From positions 248,001 through 312,000 of the forward strand of contig NZ_VTSR01000032.1 of the NCBI RefSeq assembly GCF_008329715.1: a stretch of 64,000 nucleotides of DNA. The letters are read 5' to 3'. The translations under genes and the position numbers were made by a program. The stretch's first letter is position 1. Each line of letters starts with the position of its first letter. The notes beneath the pieces are model-generated. The model ran no database searches. It had not been told where the DNA came from and saw only the letters and a list, made by a program, of their open reading frames with translations. This stretch comes from Gimesia chilikensis. Its GTDB lineage: Bacteria; Planctomycetota; Planctomycetia; Planctomycetales; Planctomycetaceae. This document shows, piece after piece, positions 37,814-46,453 of the stretch.

Positions 37814-39449
37814 GTGCTATTTATCGTGACATTCCCGACATTTAGGCGTGCTGTTTGTCACGACATTTCCTACAAATTCGCGCGAGTTCTCGACACTCTC
37901 ATACCACCATATGACGAAGATCTCTTCCCTCGGGCACCTTGAATCACCAGAATCTGGGCATGTCCAACAGCAAACGCAGGCAGCGTACCTATGACCATCG
38001 ACTGAAAGAAATCGTTCGCTCCACCGGCAATATTGATATCGCTCTTCAGCGTGGTGTCCCTCGATCTACGGCTCGAGGCTGGCTGACAAAAAACATGTCC
38101 GACGTAATCACCGTCGACGTCTTAGATATGAGTCTGGTAGAACTACAACGTGAGGTGGTCGCACTGCGTCGTCGTAACGCCAGACTTATTGCTTTGCTGC
38201 GTCTGATCATCACCGTCATGAAAGTGACTCACTTCACACTGTCACAAATTCGGCTTCCGCAAGAAGCCCAAAAGCTCCGAGTGCTGCAGGCCATCGAATA
38301 TTCGCGAAAGCATTTTCCATTGAAAACTGTCCTGCGTGTGATCGGTCTGTCGCACGGTCGCTACCGTGAGTGGAAGCGGGTTGAATGTGGTCTGGATGAC
38401 CTGCCATCGTGCCCTCGATCGTCTCCCCATCAGCTCACTGCCGCAGAAATGAGAACGATTCAGGAAATGGTCACATCTGAAAAATACCGTCATGTAGCAA
38501 CCGGGACACTGGCACGCCTGGCGGAACGAATGGGTAAGGTCTTCGCTTCTCCGTCGACGTGGTACCGTCTGGTCCGAATCCACAAATGGCGGAGAGTGCG
38601 GTCACGCGTTTATCCAGCAAAGCCGAAAGTGGGGATCCGTGCGATACGGGCCAATGAAATCTGGCATGTTGATACGTCATTAGTCCGGCTGGTTAACGGG
38701 GGCCAGGCTTATATTCACGCGGTGATCGACAATTACTCACGGCGCATTCTTGCCTGGCGTGTGCTTGATCACTTCGAGCCGGGGATCACGGCCCGGTTAT
38801 TCCTGGACGCATCGCAGGCCATGACTGAGGGAAAGCCAACCGTGTTTGTGGACGGCGGTCGTGAGAACTATAATGCGGCCGTCGATGAGGTCATCGAGTC
38901 CGGTCTATTGAAAAGAGTTCTGGCACAGACCGAAATCCAATATTCCAACTCGCTTATCGAATCGTGGTGGCGTGTGCTTAAGCATCAATGGCTTTATTTC
39001 CATGAACTGGATTCCGCGCAAGCGGTTGAAAACCTGGTGGCTTTCTACGTCGAGCAATACAACACGTATTTACCACACTCCACGTTCCAGGGGCAGACTC
39101 CTGACGAGATGTACTATGGAACGGGGCAAGAGATACCGGGGCAACTGCAGGAAGCGCGTATCGCAGCGAGAAAATCACGGATGGAGTCAAATCGATCTCA
39201 GAGCTGTCGGATGTGTGAGTAAAAATTCGCGATCAGTAATTGAGTGTGAGAGTGGCAGCACGGATTTAGCAGGTTAGTAGTTCACCGTTCATGATTTCAA
39301 CCGGTGATTTCATTCTCCTGTCGTTGGCTCTGCATGAATAAGTCATTTCAGGCGGTAATGGTCCCTGCGTTTCATTGCCAAACGGACTGAGCTTTTCCCA
39401 GGTGCGAGAACTCGCGCGAAAATGTCTGTAACGTCGTGATAAACAGCAC
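37814..39449 (+). mobile_element. Insertion sequence with a DDE transposase
   Basis: A left inverted repeat at 37848-37896 begins GTGCTGTTTGTCACGACATT; the right one at 39402-39449, read inward, begins GTGCTGTTTATCACGACGTT. They agree at roughly 38 of 47 positions, including TTCGCGCGAGTTCTCG. A second degenerate copy of the outer part (GTGCTATTTATCGTGACATT) at 37814 extends the left end. I could not find a clear target duplication. The element is about 1.6 kb with one transposase gene, and lies between the multicopper oxidase and the island edge. Confidence 0.75.
37960..39222 (+). CDS. DDE (rve-type) transposase
   Basis: ATG at 37960; an in-frame TTG at 37939 is possible. N-terminal helix-turn-helix (IDIALQRGVPRSTARGWL), then an integrase core with the acidic triad in IWHVDTSLV, VFVDGGRENY and SLIESWW, and the end FYVEQYNTYLPHSTFQGQTP. 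Related to IS3/IS481-type integrases but a single frame of about 420 codons. The frame is intact, so the element may still be active. Confidence 0.8.
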   Translation: MSNSKRRQRTYDHRLKEIVRSTGNIDIALQRGVPRSTARGWLTKNMSDVITVDVLDMSLVELQREVVALRRRNARLIALLRLIITVMKVTHFTLSQIRLPQEAQKLRVLQAIEYSRKHFPLKTVLRVIGLSHGRYREWKRVECGLDDLPSCPRSSPHQLTAAEMRTIQEMVTSEKYRHVATGTLARLAERMGKVFASPSTWYRLVRIHKWRRVRSRVYPAKPKVGIRAIRANEIWHVDTSLVRLVNGGQAYIHAVIDNYSRRILAWRVLDHFEPGITARLFLDASQAMTEGKPTVFVDGGRENYNAAVDEVIESGLLKRVLAQTEIQYSNSLIESWWRVLKHQWLYFHELDSAQAVENLVAFYVEQYNTYLPHSTFQGQTPDEMYYGTGQEIPGQLQEARIAARKSRMESNRSQSCRMCE

Positions 39450-39493
39450 CGCTGGAAAGCTTTGGAAATCAAGGAAATGGCCGTAAATCAATG

Positions 39494-39528
39494 AAAAAGG
39501 CCAACTTGCGATCTCTCGCAAATTGGCC
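39494..39528 (-). terminator. Factor-independent terminator, probably of ssrA
   Basis: GGCCAACTTGCGA (39499-39511) pairs with TCGCAAATTGGCC (39516-39528), one mismatch, tetraloop TCTC. The A5 run at 39494-39498 becomes T5 on the minus strand. It directly follows the tmRNA-like 3' end at 39533-39545 and fits as its terminator. Confidence 0.85.
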
Positions 39529-39532
39529 AAAT

Positions 39533-39545
39533 TGGAGGCGGCGGG
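39533..39545 (-). other. ssrA (tmRNA) 3'-end fragment, probable island attachment site
   Basis: On the minus strand this reads CCCGCCGCCTCCA, the T-stem 3' strand, acceptor strand and discriminator base of many tmRNAs, followed after 4 bases by a strong terminator. The rest of tmRNA is not present to the right, where island DNA begins, so the fragment looks like the left attachment site of an element integrated into ssrA. Confidence 0.5.
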
Positions 39546-39794
39546 CCGCCAAATATGCCGTCTTAACTGTTGCTGTTTTAGGACTTACAGAAACGCCTCT
39601 CTGCTAACCTGACACGCTACCTGACAACCAGTTTGGTGACTGACACACGGGAATTGAACCCGTGATTCGTGAACTGCTCCAAGTGGAGGCAAGTTCCCTC
39701 GAACCCGCATCTTAGCAAAGGTTGTTGTGGGTGTCAGCTTTGTTCTCGGGCACCCCTTCGGCTTCCAGTTTCTACCTCGAACTGGAGCAGCCCG
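39546..39794. other. Island edge with tRNA/tmRNA-like fragments
   Basis: On the minus strand CACGGGTTCAATTCCCGTG (39646-39664) is a perfect T-arm, but I cannot fold a full tRNA around it. GCGGGTTCGA followed 8 bases later by GCCTCCA (39683-39708) looks like a second degenerate tmRNA 3' end. These suggest repeated integration at this locus. Confidence 0.4.
39749..39756 (+). promoter_or_regulatory. Island element 1 (GGCACCCC)
   Basis: First G is 46 bases before the ATG at 39795. The least complete copy: the CTAG half is replaced by TTCG. Confidence 0.4.
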
Positions 39795-40295
39795 ATGCCT
39801 CGACGCACCACCGCATACGAAGTCCTTGCCCGCTACTGGGTCATTGCATTTGTATTGACTCTGCCAATCGGCATCCCTGCCGTCATCGCTGGTGTCCTGA
39901 CGTTACCGTTTTTGGCGTTCGTAGCTCTCGTGGTCACGCTCTTCTTCAACGGGCTTCAATGGATCGGAGGGCATCTGTTCTCCGCAGTCTTCTTCAGCGA
40001 CGACGAAGAATACCGGACGTTCCGAGAAAGTGGCGGCGACCCTTGGTTTCACCTTGGTTGCCCACCGCCGTTCAACTGCGATTCAGAGAAGCTTCGGATG
40101 ACCGGCAGTGACGCACCTGCGCCCCAATGGGTCTGCCGCAACTGCGGAGTGAGCATGTCTGATCCCAATAAGTCCTGCCGAGTTTGCGGCTTCGGTCGGT
40201 GGCGGTGTGGTCAGTGTGGTTCGGTTGTCCTCGGCCAGTTCACTCGCTGCGCCGAGTGCGGCAATCATCCCCAGCGAAAGAGGGGCACCCCCTAG
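39795..40295 (+). CDS. Membrane protein with two C-terminal zinc ribbons
   Basis: 166 residues from the ATG at 39795. Two hydrophobic segments at about residues 15-65 (YWVIAFVLTLPIGIPAVIAG, then LPFLAFVALVVTLFF). The C-terminal part holds Cys pairs CRNCG/CRVCG and CGQCG/CAECG, two zinc-ribbon modules. It ends RKRGTP, where the last three codons and the stop lie within the element at 40284-40295. The role is unknown; first gene inside the island. Confidence 0.65.
   Translation: MPRRTTAYEVLARYWVIAFVLTLPIGIPAVIAGVLTLPFLAFVALVVTLFFNGLQWIGGHLFSAVFFSDDEEYRTFRESGGDPWFHLGCPPPFNCDSEKLRMTGSDAPAPQWVCRNCGVSMSDPNKSCRVCGFGRWRCGQCGSVVLGQFTRCAECGNHPQRKRGTP
40284..40295 (+). promoter_or_regulatory. Island element 2 (GGCACCCCCTAG)
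   Basis: 56 bases before the ATG at 40340. Its TAG is also the stop codon of the preceding zinc-ribbon gene. Confidence 0.65.
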
Positions 40296-40339
40296 TGCGA
40301 GAAGATTTTCAACTTTTCACGAACAAAGGGGAACACTCC

Positions 40340-40579
40340 ATGAAAATGAACGTGACCGACTGCGAAGTCCTTTCACTGGATTCTGGCATTGCCGACTGTC
40401 CGATCAATGACGAACCAACTCCCGTTTTGTTCGTGACGATTCGTGTCACCGGACAGGGCATCGTCAATCTGGCGATTCGTAACCCTCACCGGCTTGCCGA
40501 GGATTTGCCAAACGTGATCGCCAATTCTCGTGTGTTGTCCGGTGATGGAGAGTTCGTTCCCGAAGAGGACGACCAATGA
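40340..40579 (+). CDS. Hypothetical protein
   Basis: 79 residues from the ATG at 40340 (AAAGGGGAA site). Opens MKMNVTDCEVLSLDSGIADC and includes PTPVLFVTIRVTGQGIVNLA, a beta-rich pattern; acidic end EEDDQ. Overlaps the next gene by 4 bases (ATGA), so the two are translationally coupled. No family recognised. Confidence 0.6.
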   Translation: MKMNVTDCEVLSLDSGIADCPINDEPTPVLFVTIRVTGQGIVNLAIRNPHRLAEDLPNVIANSRVLSGDGEFVPEEDDQ

Positions 40580-40983
40580 GCCACAAGATTCCGATGCTGT
40601 CGATCATCGCTCGGGGCACGAAGCTGTTCCCACGGTACATTGTCGCCAAGGCAGATGAATACAAGAACGCAACGTACTGGACAGGCGACGGCTGGGACGG
40701 CGACGAGAACAAGGCCCAGATGTTCTCGGAAGCCAATGATGCCTTATGGGTTCTGCATGTGGAGATGGTCGGCCATCTCTCAGATCGCCCCAGCACGAAG
40801 TACGTCGCCCCGATCCACATTGAAGTCTTTGGAGCAAAACCCAAGCTCGGCGCATTAAAGAACTGGTTGGAGCGGACAGTGCGAATCGTGGCCGACTTTC
40901 CGAGACATGGTTACGGGCCAGACTCGGACTCCGTGGGCGTGATTGTAGCTGACTTCGACAGGACTAGGATTGTTCGTGACTGA
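40576..40983 (+). CDS. Hypothetical protein
   Basis: 135 residues, starting in the ATGA overlap with the previous gene. Contains YWTGDGWDGDENKAQMFSEA, then NDALWVLHVEM, suggesting a small folded cytosolic protein. No family recognised. It has no island element of its own, consistent with being second in an operon. Converges with the kinase gene. Confidence 0.6.
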   Translation: MSHKIPMLSIIARGTKLFPRYIVAKADEYKNATYWTGDGWDGDENKAQMFSEANDALWVLHVEMVGHLSDRPSTKYVAPIHIEVFGAKPKLGALKNWLERTVRIVADFPRHGYGPDSDSVGVIVADFDRTRIVRD

Positions 40984-40995
40984 GCAAACTCGGAC

Positions 40996-42672
40996 TCACT
41001 CTGACACCGGCATCCACTCTCCGTCATTGCCGTTTCCACTGATGTCAAAGACTGCGAGGCTCTCCACGTTGTCACCATCGTAGATCAGTGCTGTCGGGTT
41101 ATCTAACTCGAACGTGTCCGGGGGAATAAAGTCCTCGATGTACCGTTCACCTCTACTGACACGAAGGCTGCGGATGTAGCCGTGGTACTCATCAACAACT
41201 TCGGCTGGCCCACGCCTGCCTACTACGAGCGTTGTCACGTTGGTCTTCGTGACTGGTTCGCTTGATAACACTAGCTTTCCATTAGTGAAGAGTCTGGTTT
41301 GATTCTTCCCAAACACAACAGCGACATGACTCCAAGTTCTAACGGGAATACTCGTGGTCGCTGTTCGGAGACCGTTGGCGGAATCGAAAGCAAGTCGCCC
41401 ATCTGCAATCGCCAGTCCAAGTCCATGGTCTCCTTTGGCTGCACTGCCGAACACGAAGCGTTCATCGCTGATATGCTCGGGCCGAATCCATGCTTCGAGT
41501 GTGCAAGGTATCTCTGGTCTGACCGGAGTGAAGATCGCTGCTCCACCGATGAACCGAAGCGTACTCGGCGATTTCTTTGGAGCTAAACTGTGCTGAACGT
41601 CGGGTTGAGCAGTTTTCCAAGGCCCGATAGCGGACGCTCCCCAGCCAATAACACCGATCACAACGATTGCTGCTCCGATAGCCCATAAGGACGTGCGGTT
41701 CTTTTTTACGCCTCTCAATTCGGCGGCAACTTCTAAGGCTGTTTCATACCGCTCCTCCGGTGCTTTTGCCAAACACTTCAAGACGATTGCTTCGAGCGCA
41801 GGCGGGATGTTGGAGTTGATGCCTCTCAGTGGCAGAGGTACATGGTTTCTGATCTGTTCACACAACATCGCAGGTGAACTGTCATCAAATGGGAGTTGCC
41901 CAGTGAGAAGTTCGTACAGGACAACACCGAGCGACCAGATATCCGTGCGAGGATCGCCGACTGTCAGTTCTTCCCCAAGTTGCTCTGGCGACATGTAGGG
42001 CAATGTGCCGTTGATCTGCTTCTGAGATTCTTCCAGTGCCGTGGCGATACCGAAGTCAGTCAAAAGCGGTCGCCCTTGTTGATCGATCAGGATGTTGGCC
42101 GGTTTGATATCTCTGTGAATGAATCCCTGTTCGTGGGCAGCGTGAAGACTCTCAGCGATTTCAGCGATGAGAGCGGCAGCTTGTTGTGGAGCAAAAGGCC
42201 CAGCCTCGCAGAGCGTCGTGCCGGACACGAAGTCGCTGACGATGAAAGGTTCTTCGTCGTGCTGCCCCACGTCGTACACAGTGACGATGCCGGGGTGTCG
42301 TAGCCGAGCGACCTTCCTTGCTTCTTCGAGAAGATCACTTGTGTTCAACCTACGGTCGTTCGGCAGCTTGATGGCGACCGGACGTTGAAGCTCAGGGTCG
42401 AAGCCACGGTACACTTCTCCGTGGCCACCTTCACCGACGAGTTCATCGATTCGGTAGCGACCTGCCAGCGTCGTTCCAACTTTTGTATCAGGCGTATCGG
42501 ATCGTGGCCGGGTCATCCAATCCATACGTTGTAGGGCGGCGATCCGCTTACGCACAGGTTCGATCAGTTCGGGACAGTCAGCGCAGAGAGTCTCAGCGTC
42601 GAGGTCTTCACCTCGTTCTTGGGCCTCTTCCCACAGAAGAAGCAGGTCGCTGATCTTCTCGTCGTCCTTCAC
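40996..42672 (-). CDS. Membrane Ser/Thr protein kinase with C-terminal LamG-like domain
   Basis: 558 residues from a GTG at 42672 that overlaps the sigma factor stop as GTGA. Residues 1-60 are an acidic helical region (DDEKISDLLLLWEEAQERGE) typical of planctomycete kinases. Kinase domain: GEGGHGEV glycine loop, VAIKL lysine, HRDIKPANIL catalytic loop, DFG, and MSPEQLGE. A membrane helix (SLWAIGAAIVVIGVIGW) precedes an outside domain of about 190 residues resembling concanavalin/LamG (ACTLEAWIRPEHIS-like, TWSHVAVVFG). Coupling with an ECF sigma suggests the kinase controls or senses for it (inference). Confidence 0.85.
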   Translation of the reverse strand: MKDDEKISDLLLLWEEAQERGEDLDAETLCADCPELIEPVRKRIAALQRMDWMTRPRSDTPDTKVGTTLAGRYRIDELVGEGGHGEVYRGFDPELQRPVAIKLPNDRRLNTSDLLEEARKVARLRHPGIVTVYDVGQHDEEPFIVSDFVSGTTLCEAGPFAPQQAAALIAEIAESLHAAHEQGFIHRDIKPANILIDQQGRPLLTDFGIATALEESQKQINGTLPYMSPEQLGEELTVGDPRTDIWSLGVVLYELLTGQLPFDDSSPAMLCEQIRNHVPLPLRGINSNIPPALEAIVLKCLAKAPEERYETALEVAAELRGVKKNRTSLWAIGAAIVVIGVIGWGASAIGPWKTAQPDVQHSLAPKKSPSTLRFIGGAAIFTPVRPEIPCTLEAWIRPEHISDERFVFGSAAKGDHGLGLAIADGRLAFDSANGLRTATTSIPVRTWSHVAVVFGKNQTRLFTNGKLVLSSEPVTKTNVTTLVVGRRGPAEVVDEYHGYIRSLRVSRGERYIEDFIPPDTFELDNPTALIYDGDNVESLAVFDISGNGNDGEWMPVSE

Positions 42673-43256
42673 TGAAATGCCTCTCCGTCCAAAGTCTCGC
42701 TCAGCCGAATCCGGGCCGACTGCCATCTCCTTTTCACCGTCGCCAGAGAGACGCCCAACACATCGGCGGCTTCTGGCTGCGACATCTCCTCGTACCAAAG
42801 CAGATTGACGACTTCACGTTCTTGATCCGGCAATGCTTCGACTTGCTCGTGGAACTTAATCCAAGCTTCGATGGTCTCGGGTTCAGCAGTGTTCGGTTTG
42901 TTATCTGAGGCGATGCCTCCATCCGTGTGGTGATTCGCACCGAGTCCTTCTGCTCCAAAGTGCTTTCGAGCGAGATCGATCAGTTCCCGACGCATGTGCG
43001 TAGTCGCCAACCCGTAGAACTGCCGGGGGGACTCTGGACGTACCTCGGACAATGACCGATGCAGCCGGATCAACGAGTTTTGCAGTACATCGTCGGTCTC
43101 GGCCCATCGTCGTACTCGTTGATTTGTGCGCATCATTCGACTCGCCAGCGCTCTCAGACGGTCGCAGGCATGTTGCAAGGTCGCTTCCCACGCCGAGTTA
43201 TCGCCCTTTGTCGCAAGGTCAATCAGATTTTGCAGTTGTGTCGTGTGGCCAGTCAT
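42669..43256 (-). CDS. ECF-type RNA polymerase sigma factor (planctomycete kinase-associated class)
   Basis: 195 residues. Region 2: RLRALASRMMRTNQRVRRWA, then ETDDVLQNSLIRLHRSL; region 4: LPDQEREVVNLLWYEEMSQP, then EAADVLGVSLATVKRRWQSA. No anti-sigma factor gene is adjacent; instead it overlaps a kinase gene by 4 bases. ECF groups coupled to Ser/Thr kinases are known in Planctomycetes. It might recognise the island elements, but its own upstream region has none. Confidence 0.85.
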   Translation of the reverse strand: MTGHTTQLQNLIDLATKGDNSAWEATLQHACDRLRALASRMMRTNQRVRRWAETDDVLQNSLIRLHRSLSEVRPESPRQFYGLATTHMRRELIDLARKHFGAEGLGANHHTDGGIASDNKPNTAEPETIEAWIKFHEQVEALPDQEREVVNLLWYEEMSQPEAADVLGVSLATVKRRWQSARIRLSETLDGEAFQ

Positions 43257-43386
43257 GTCGCCATTTTACCGAGCGTGACAAGCCAACCGAACGCATCCGC
43301 CATTCGTTTTAGCGAGATTCATCTCAAAACCGGCTCAGAAAATTTGAGCCGGTTCGTTCAGCGGTCTCGCTCAGGCTCTCAGTAGA

Positions 43387-43396
43387 GGCACCCCCT
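43387..43396 (+). promoter_or_regulatory. Island element 3 (GGCACCCCCT)
   Basis: 54 bases before the ATG at 43441; continues GACG rather than AGT. Lies in the divergent region next to the sigma factor gene. Confidence 0.55.
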
Positions 43397-43440
43397 GACG
43401 TATTTGAGATCAACAAACATCTGGCCACGGGAGATTTCGC

Positions 43441-44301
43441 ATGGCACTGCAACCACTACGTTCGGTCGGAGGATTCAACGATCCTCCCGATCCTCAATCG
43501 GAAATCCTGCGTGAGACGGCTCGCAAACGGGCTAACGACAACACATGGAACATGGTTCAGACGGGCATGATGGCGGCACAACTGGCCGCACAGTCTGCCA
43601 TTCACGATCAGATGGAGGAGGTGAAACGGCAGAACGCCAACGCTCTTGCAGTCCAGCAGGAACTCCTGAACCGGGAACAACTCCAGCAGTACATCGAAGA
43701 GTTCATCTTCCAAACCGAGAAGCTTGTCGAGGGTTTCTCGGCCAAGTCCGATGTGCCAGCCTCCACACGATACTTCCTGCTCCAGAGTGTTTTGGCACAA
43801 GTCGAGGAAGATGGAATCGACACGGCAACCATCCGAGGCCGGGACAACAAAGCCGCCTTTGAGAAGGTGATGGCCAACGTTCATCAACTCCTCGCCGTCC
43901 TGCTTAAAGACCCGGAAGTTCAAGAAGCCATCGAGTGGGCCGAGAAGCAAGAAGCGAAACGAATAGCCAAGCAGCAGAAAGTGAGTGAAGAACTCGCTCG
44001 ACTCCATCAGCAGCGAGCGGAAATCGAGATTCGCAAGAACCCGGTTTCGTTCGAGGAAGCCGCTCGGAGCTACGTCGCAGCCAAGAAGGAACAAATCCCA
44101 GATGGACTTTGGCCCGTGGCCATTGTTGCGCTGGTGTGCATGTCGTTGATGATCCTGCCCCTCTTGATCCTGATTCCGGCCTTCGGCTTCGACATCTACC
44201 AACACCGGAAAAACCTCAATGAAGAGGCCAACCAGCCAATCGACTACCAGCTTTCCACCATCGACAGTCGGATCGCCGACCTGCAATCCGAACTCAACTG
44301 A
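43441..44301 (+). CDS. Coiled-coil protein with C-terminal membrane segment
   Basis: 286 residues. Long helical stretches rich in Gln/Glu/Lys (for example QNANALAVQQELLNREQLQQ; then EKQEAKRIAKQQKVSEELAR) imply coiled coils over about residues 40-100 and 155-205. A hydrophobic helix follows (LWPVAIVALVCMSLMILPLL, about 222-250). Start with GGGAG upstream. First of a probable three-gene run with 44338 and 45539. No family recognised. Confidence 0.65.
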   Translation: MALQPLRSVGGFNDPPDPQSEILRETARKRANDNTWNMVQTGMMAAQLAAQSAIHDQMEEVKRQNANALAVQQELLNREQLQQYIEEFIFQTEKLVEGFSAKSDVPASTRYFLLQSVLAQVEEDGIDTATIRGRDNKAAFEKVMANVHQLLAVLLKDPEVQEAIEWAEKQEAKRIAKQQKVSEELARLHQQRAEIEIRKNPVSFEEAARSYVAAKKEQIPDGLWPVAIVALVCMSLMILPLLILIPAFGFDIYQHRKNLNEEANQPIDYQLSTIDSRIADLQSELN

Positions 44302-44337
44302 ACCACGAAACTCCTTCACGACTCAAAGGAACACGAC

Positions 44338-45414
44338 ATGGCAAACAACTGGCACTACGCAAAAGGTGGTGAGAAGCACGGCCCAATCTCAGCGGCCCAA
44401 CTTAAAGAACTGGCCCAGAACTGGCAGCTTGCTCCTGACGATCTGGTCTGGCGGGAAGACATGAAAGAGTGGAGGAAAGCCTCCAGCGTGAAAGGGTTGT
44501 TTCCTGAACAACCTGCGACCACGAAGACACCGCCACCGCCTCCAGCGAGTCAGGCCACGACCTCATCTGAGGAGGTCTCGCTCTGGGAACGACCGGCGAT
44601 CTTGACCCTGCTGGTCATCTGTTGTTTTCCGGTTGGCCTGTTTCTGCTCTGGAAAAGCCCCCGAGTCTCGCAGGGTCAGAAGTCGCTCTGGACTGGAGTG
44701 TTTGCTGGTTTGTTCATGCTGGGATTGGCCGTGTCGATCTTCCAATCGCAGGCCACTGAGAAAGACCTTGCCCGAGCAAATGCCTTGTGGGACGAAGGTA
44801 AGCAAACGGAAGCGGTCGCTCTCTACCAGACTGTCGTTAAAGAGCGTGACATGTTCATCCCAGATGAGCAGAAGCTTGTGGTCTATGGACGAATGATCGA
44901 TCATCTCGCTGAACAAGGCAGCGAAGAGGAGGCAAGAACTCTGTTACAGAAGTTGGATCGCTCACCGTTGAAACCTGCGCCATTGCTGGAGAGCGAAGCT
45001 GCACGAGCGTTGGTCGCCAAGATCAAGCGAGAGCATGAGGCGGAACGCCAGCAAGAAGAAGCGGAAAAGCGAGAGAGGGAAGCACAAGCGGCATTGGCTC
45101 GTGCTGCAAAGAACCCCATCTCTCTGAGCAAGTCCGAACGAATAGACTTTCTCGACAACACAAAAGAGTACCAAGGCAAGGCAGTTAAGACCGAAGCACG
45201 TTACATGGGCGGCGGAATCAGGCGGTCAGGGCGACTCCTTGACATTCCGCTGCTTGTCTTTCATTCGGGTGGCTCATTTGAGATGTCGATTGAAGTGCCT
45301 ACTGAAGTAGAGCAACCGAACATCCAGTCAGGCGATTATCTCCTCGTAACGTTCTTCTGTGAGGAAGGTGATCGCTGGAATGGAAATAGGGCACTGAAAA
45401 TTGAGAGACCTTGA
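44338..45414 (+). CDS. GYF_2-domain membrane protein
   Basis: 358 residues. Residues 1-58 (WHYAKGGEKHGPISAAQLKE...WREDMKEWRKAS) match the GYF_2 domain, thought to bind proline-rich peptides. A Pro-rich linker, two membrane helices (AILTLLVICCFPVGLFLLW and LWTGVFAGLFMLGLAVSIF), a helical repeat-like region and a charged coil (EAERQQEEAEKREREAQAAL) follow, then a beta-rich C-terminus. Common architecture in Planctomycetes; partner unknown. AAAGGAA precedes the ATG; 36 bases after the coiled-coil gene. Confidence 0.75.
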   Translation: MANNWHYAKGGEKHGPISAAQLKELAQNWQLAPDDLVWREDMKEWRKASSVKGLFPEQPATTKTPPPPPASQATTSSEEVSLWERPAILTLLVICCFPVGLFLLWKSPRVSQGQKSLWTGVFAGLFMLGLAVSIFQSQATEKDLARANALWDEGKQTEAVALYQTVVKERDMFIPDEQKLVVYGRMIDHLAEQGSEEEARTLLQKLDRSPLKPAPLLESEAARALVAKIKREHEAERQQEEAEKREREAQAALARAAKNPISLSKSERIDFLDNTKEYQGKAVKTEARYMGGGIRRSGRLLDIPLLVFHSGGSFEMSIEVPTEVEQPNIQSGDYLLVTFFCEEGDRWNGNRALKIERP

Positions 45415-45538
45415 AATTGCGTCAGATTTGTTGAGTCGCATTCGGCTCGGGTCTCGCTCAGTCCACTGGATGCCGCAGGACATCTGCTGTGAATGACCAG
45501 ATTACGACACCAACCCCCAAACAACAGGAGTCCATCGA

Positions 45539-46453
45539 ATGAAGCTACTTCGCAAGCTGCTCGCCCTTTCTCTCGTCATGGCCGTTCATGCGATTATGAC
45601 ACTGCCTGTCCAAGCTCAGGTCAAGAAAATCGAGGTTGAGATCACCACTGTTGATCCCGAGGCTCGAACGATCACTGTTACTCAGGAAGGCAAGCCACTG
45701 CAACTCGACATCAGCCGGAAAGCAATGATTTCGGTTGCCGGTAAGGAAGTCGATGTCTCGGCAGTTCTACCGGGGGACAAGGCAACCATCGAGTACCACG
45801 AAGACTTGGGTGTCGTTACCAAGATCGAAGCAGCAGGCAGTGGAGGCAACGGTTGGAAGTTCTACGACGTGTTCAATAAAGACATCGACCCTGATCGAGC
45901 CATCATCATTGCTCGTGATGGATCGCTTGTCTGCCAAGGCAAGGTTAATGGTTACTGTCTGGCCTCGCTCCGAGAGTATTCCGAGTTCACCTTCTCAGTC
46001 GAGTTCCAATACGACTCTGAGAAGGTTGTCGGTGGCCCATTTGTAAGCGTTTCCTCCAGCCTTCCGAATCCCAAAGCGAAAGACTTCCGTGAACTGTATC
46101 CGTTTGGAATCGAGGTGAAGCTTGCACCGGCGAACATTGGAGAACTTGTTCTCCCCAAACCCGACTTCAAGGTTGAACTTCCTCTGGGGCAGTTGCGGGA
46201 TCAGCGAAAGGTCGTTGCGTTACGCAAACCCGCCCTGAATGTCTCGGACTGGAATAAGCTGGAAATTACCTGTGACCAGCATCGAAAAGTGACTGTGAAG
46301 ATCAACGGCACGACCGTCAATGCCGTTGCCAAGGCCCAGACGACAACCGGCCACATCGTAATCTTTCCCCAGAACGCTGAGATGCGATTCCGCAATCCCC
46401 ATGTCGTATCGGGGGAAGAGCAGACTCCGTTGTCATTTGAGGCTGTCCAGTGA
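45539..46453 (+). CDS. Exported DUF1080/LamG-like beta-sandwich protein
   Basis: 304 residues with a signal peptide (KLLRKLLALSLVMAVHAIMT, then LPVQAQ). The first third is a small beta domain (ITTVDPEARTITVTQEGKPL). From about residue 110 it resembles the DUF1080 3-keto-disaccharide-hydrolase-type sandwich: IIARDGSLVCQGKVNGYCLA, EFTFSVEFQYD, DWNKLEITCDQHRKVTVKIN, RNPHVVS. Enzymatic role unproven. AACAGGAG site upstream. Confidence 0.7.
   Translation: MKLLRKLLALSLVMAVHAIMTLPVQAQVKKIEVEITTVDPEARTITVTQEGKPLQLDISRKAMISVAGKEVDVSAVLPGDKATIEYHEDLGVVTKIEAAGSGGNGWKFYDVFNKDIDPDRAIIIARDGSLVCQGKVNGYCLASLREYSEFTFSVEFQYDSEKVVGGPFVSVSSSLPNPKAKDFRELYPFGIEVKLAPANIGELVLPKPDFKVELPLGQLRDQRKVVALRKPALNVSDWNKLEITCDQHRKVTVKINGTTVNAVAKAQTTTGHIVIFPQNAEMRFRNPHVVSGEEQTPLSFEAVQ

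Noticed and set aside
39646-39664. Complete tRNA gene on the minus strand
   Set aside because: Only the T-arm is convincing. No matching acceptor stem, anticodon arm or D-arm could be placed around it.
43456-44319. 287-codon minus-strand frame
   Set aside because: It is the mirror of the plus-strand coiled-coil gene, which has a good ribosome site, island element and sensible operon context.
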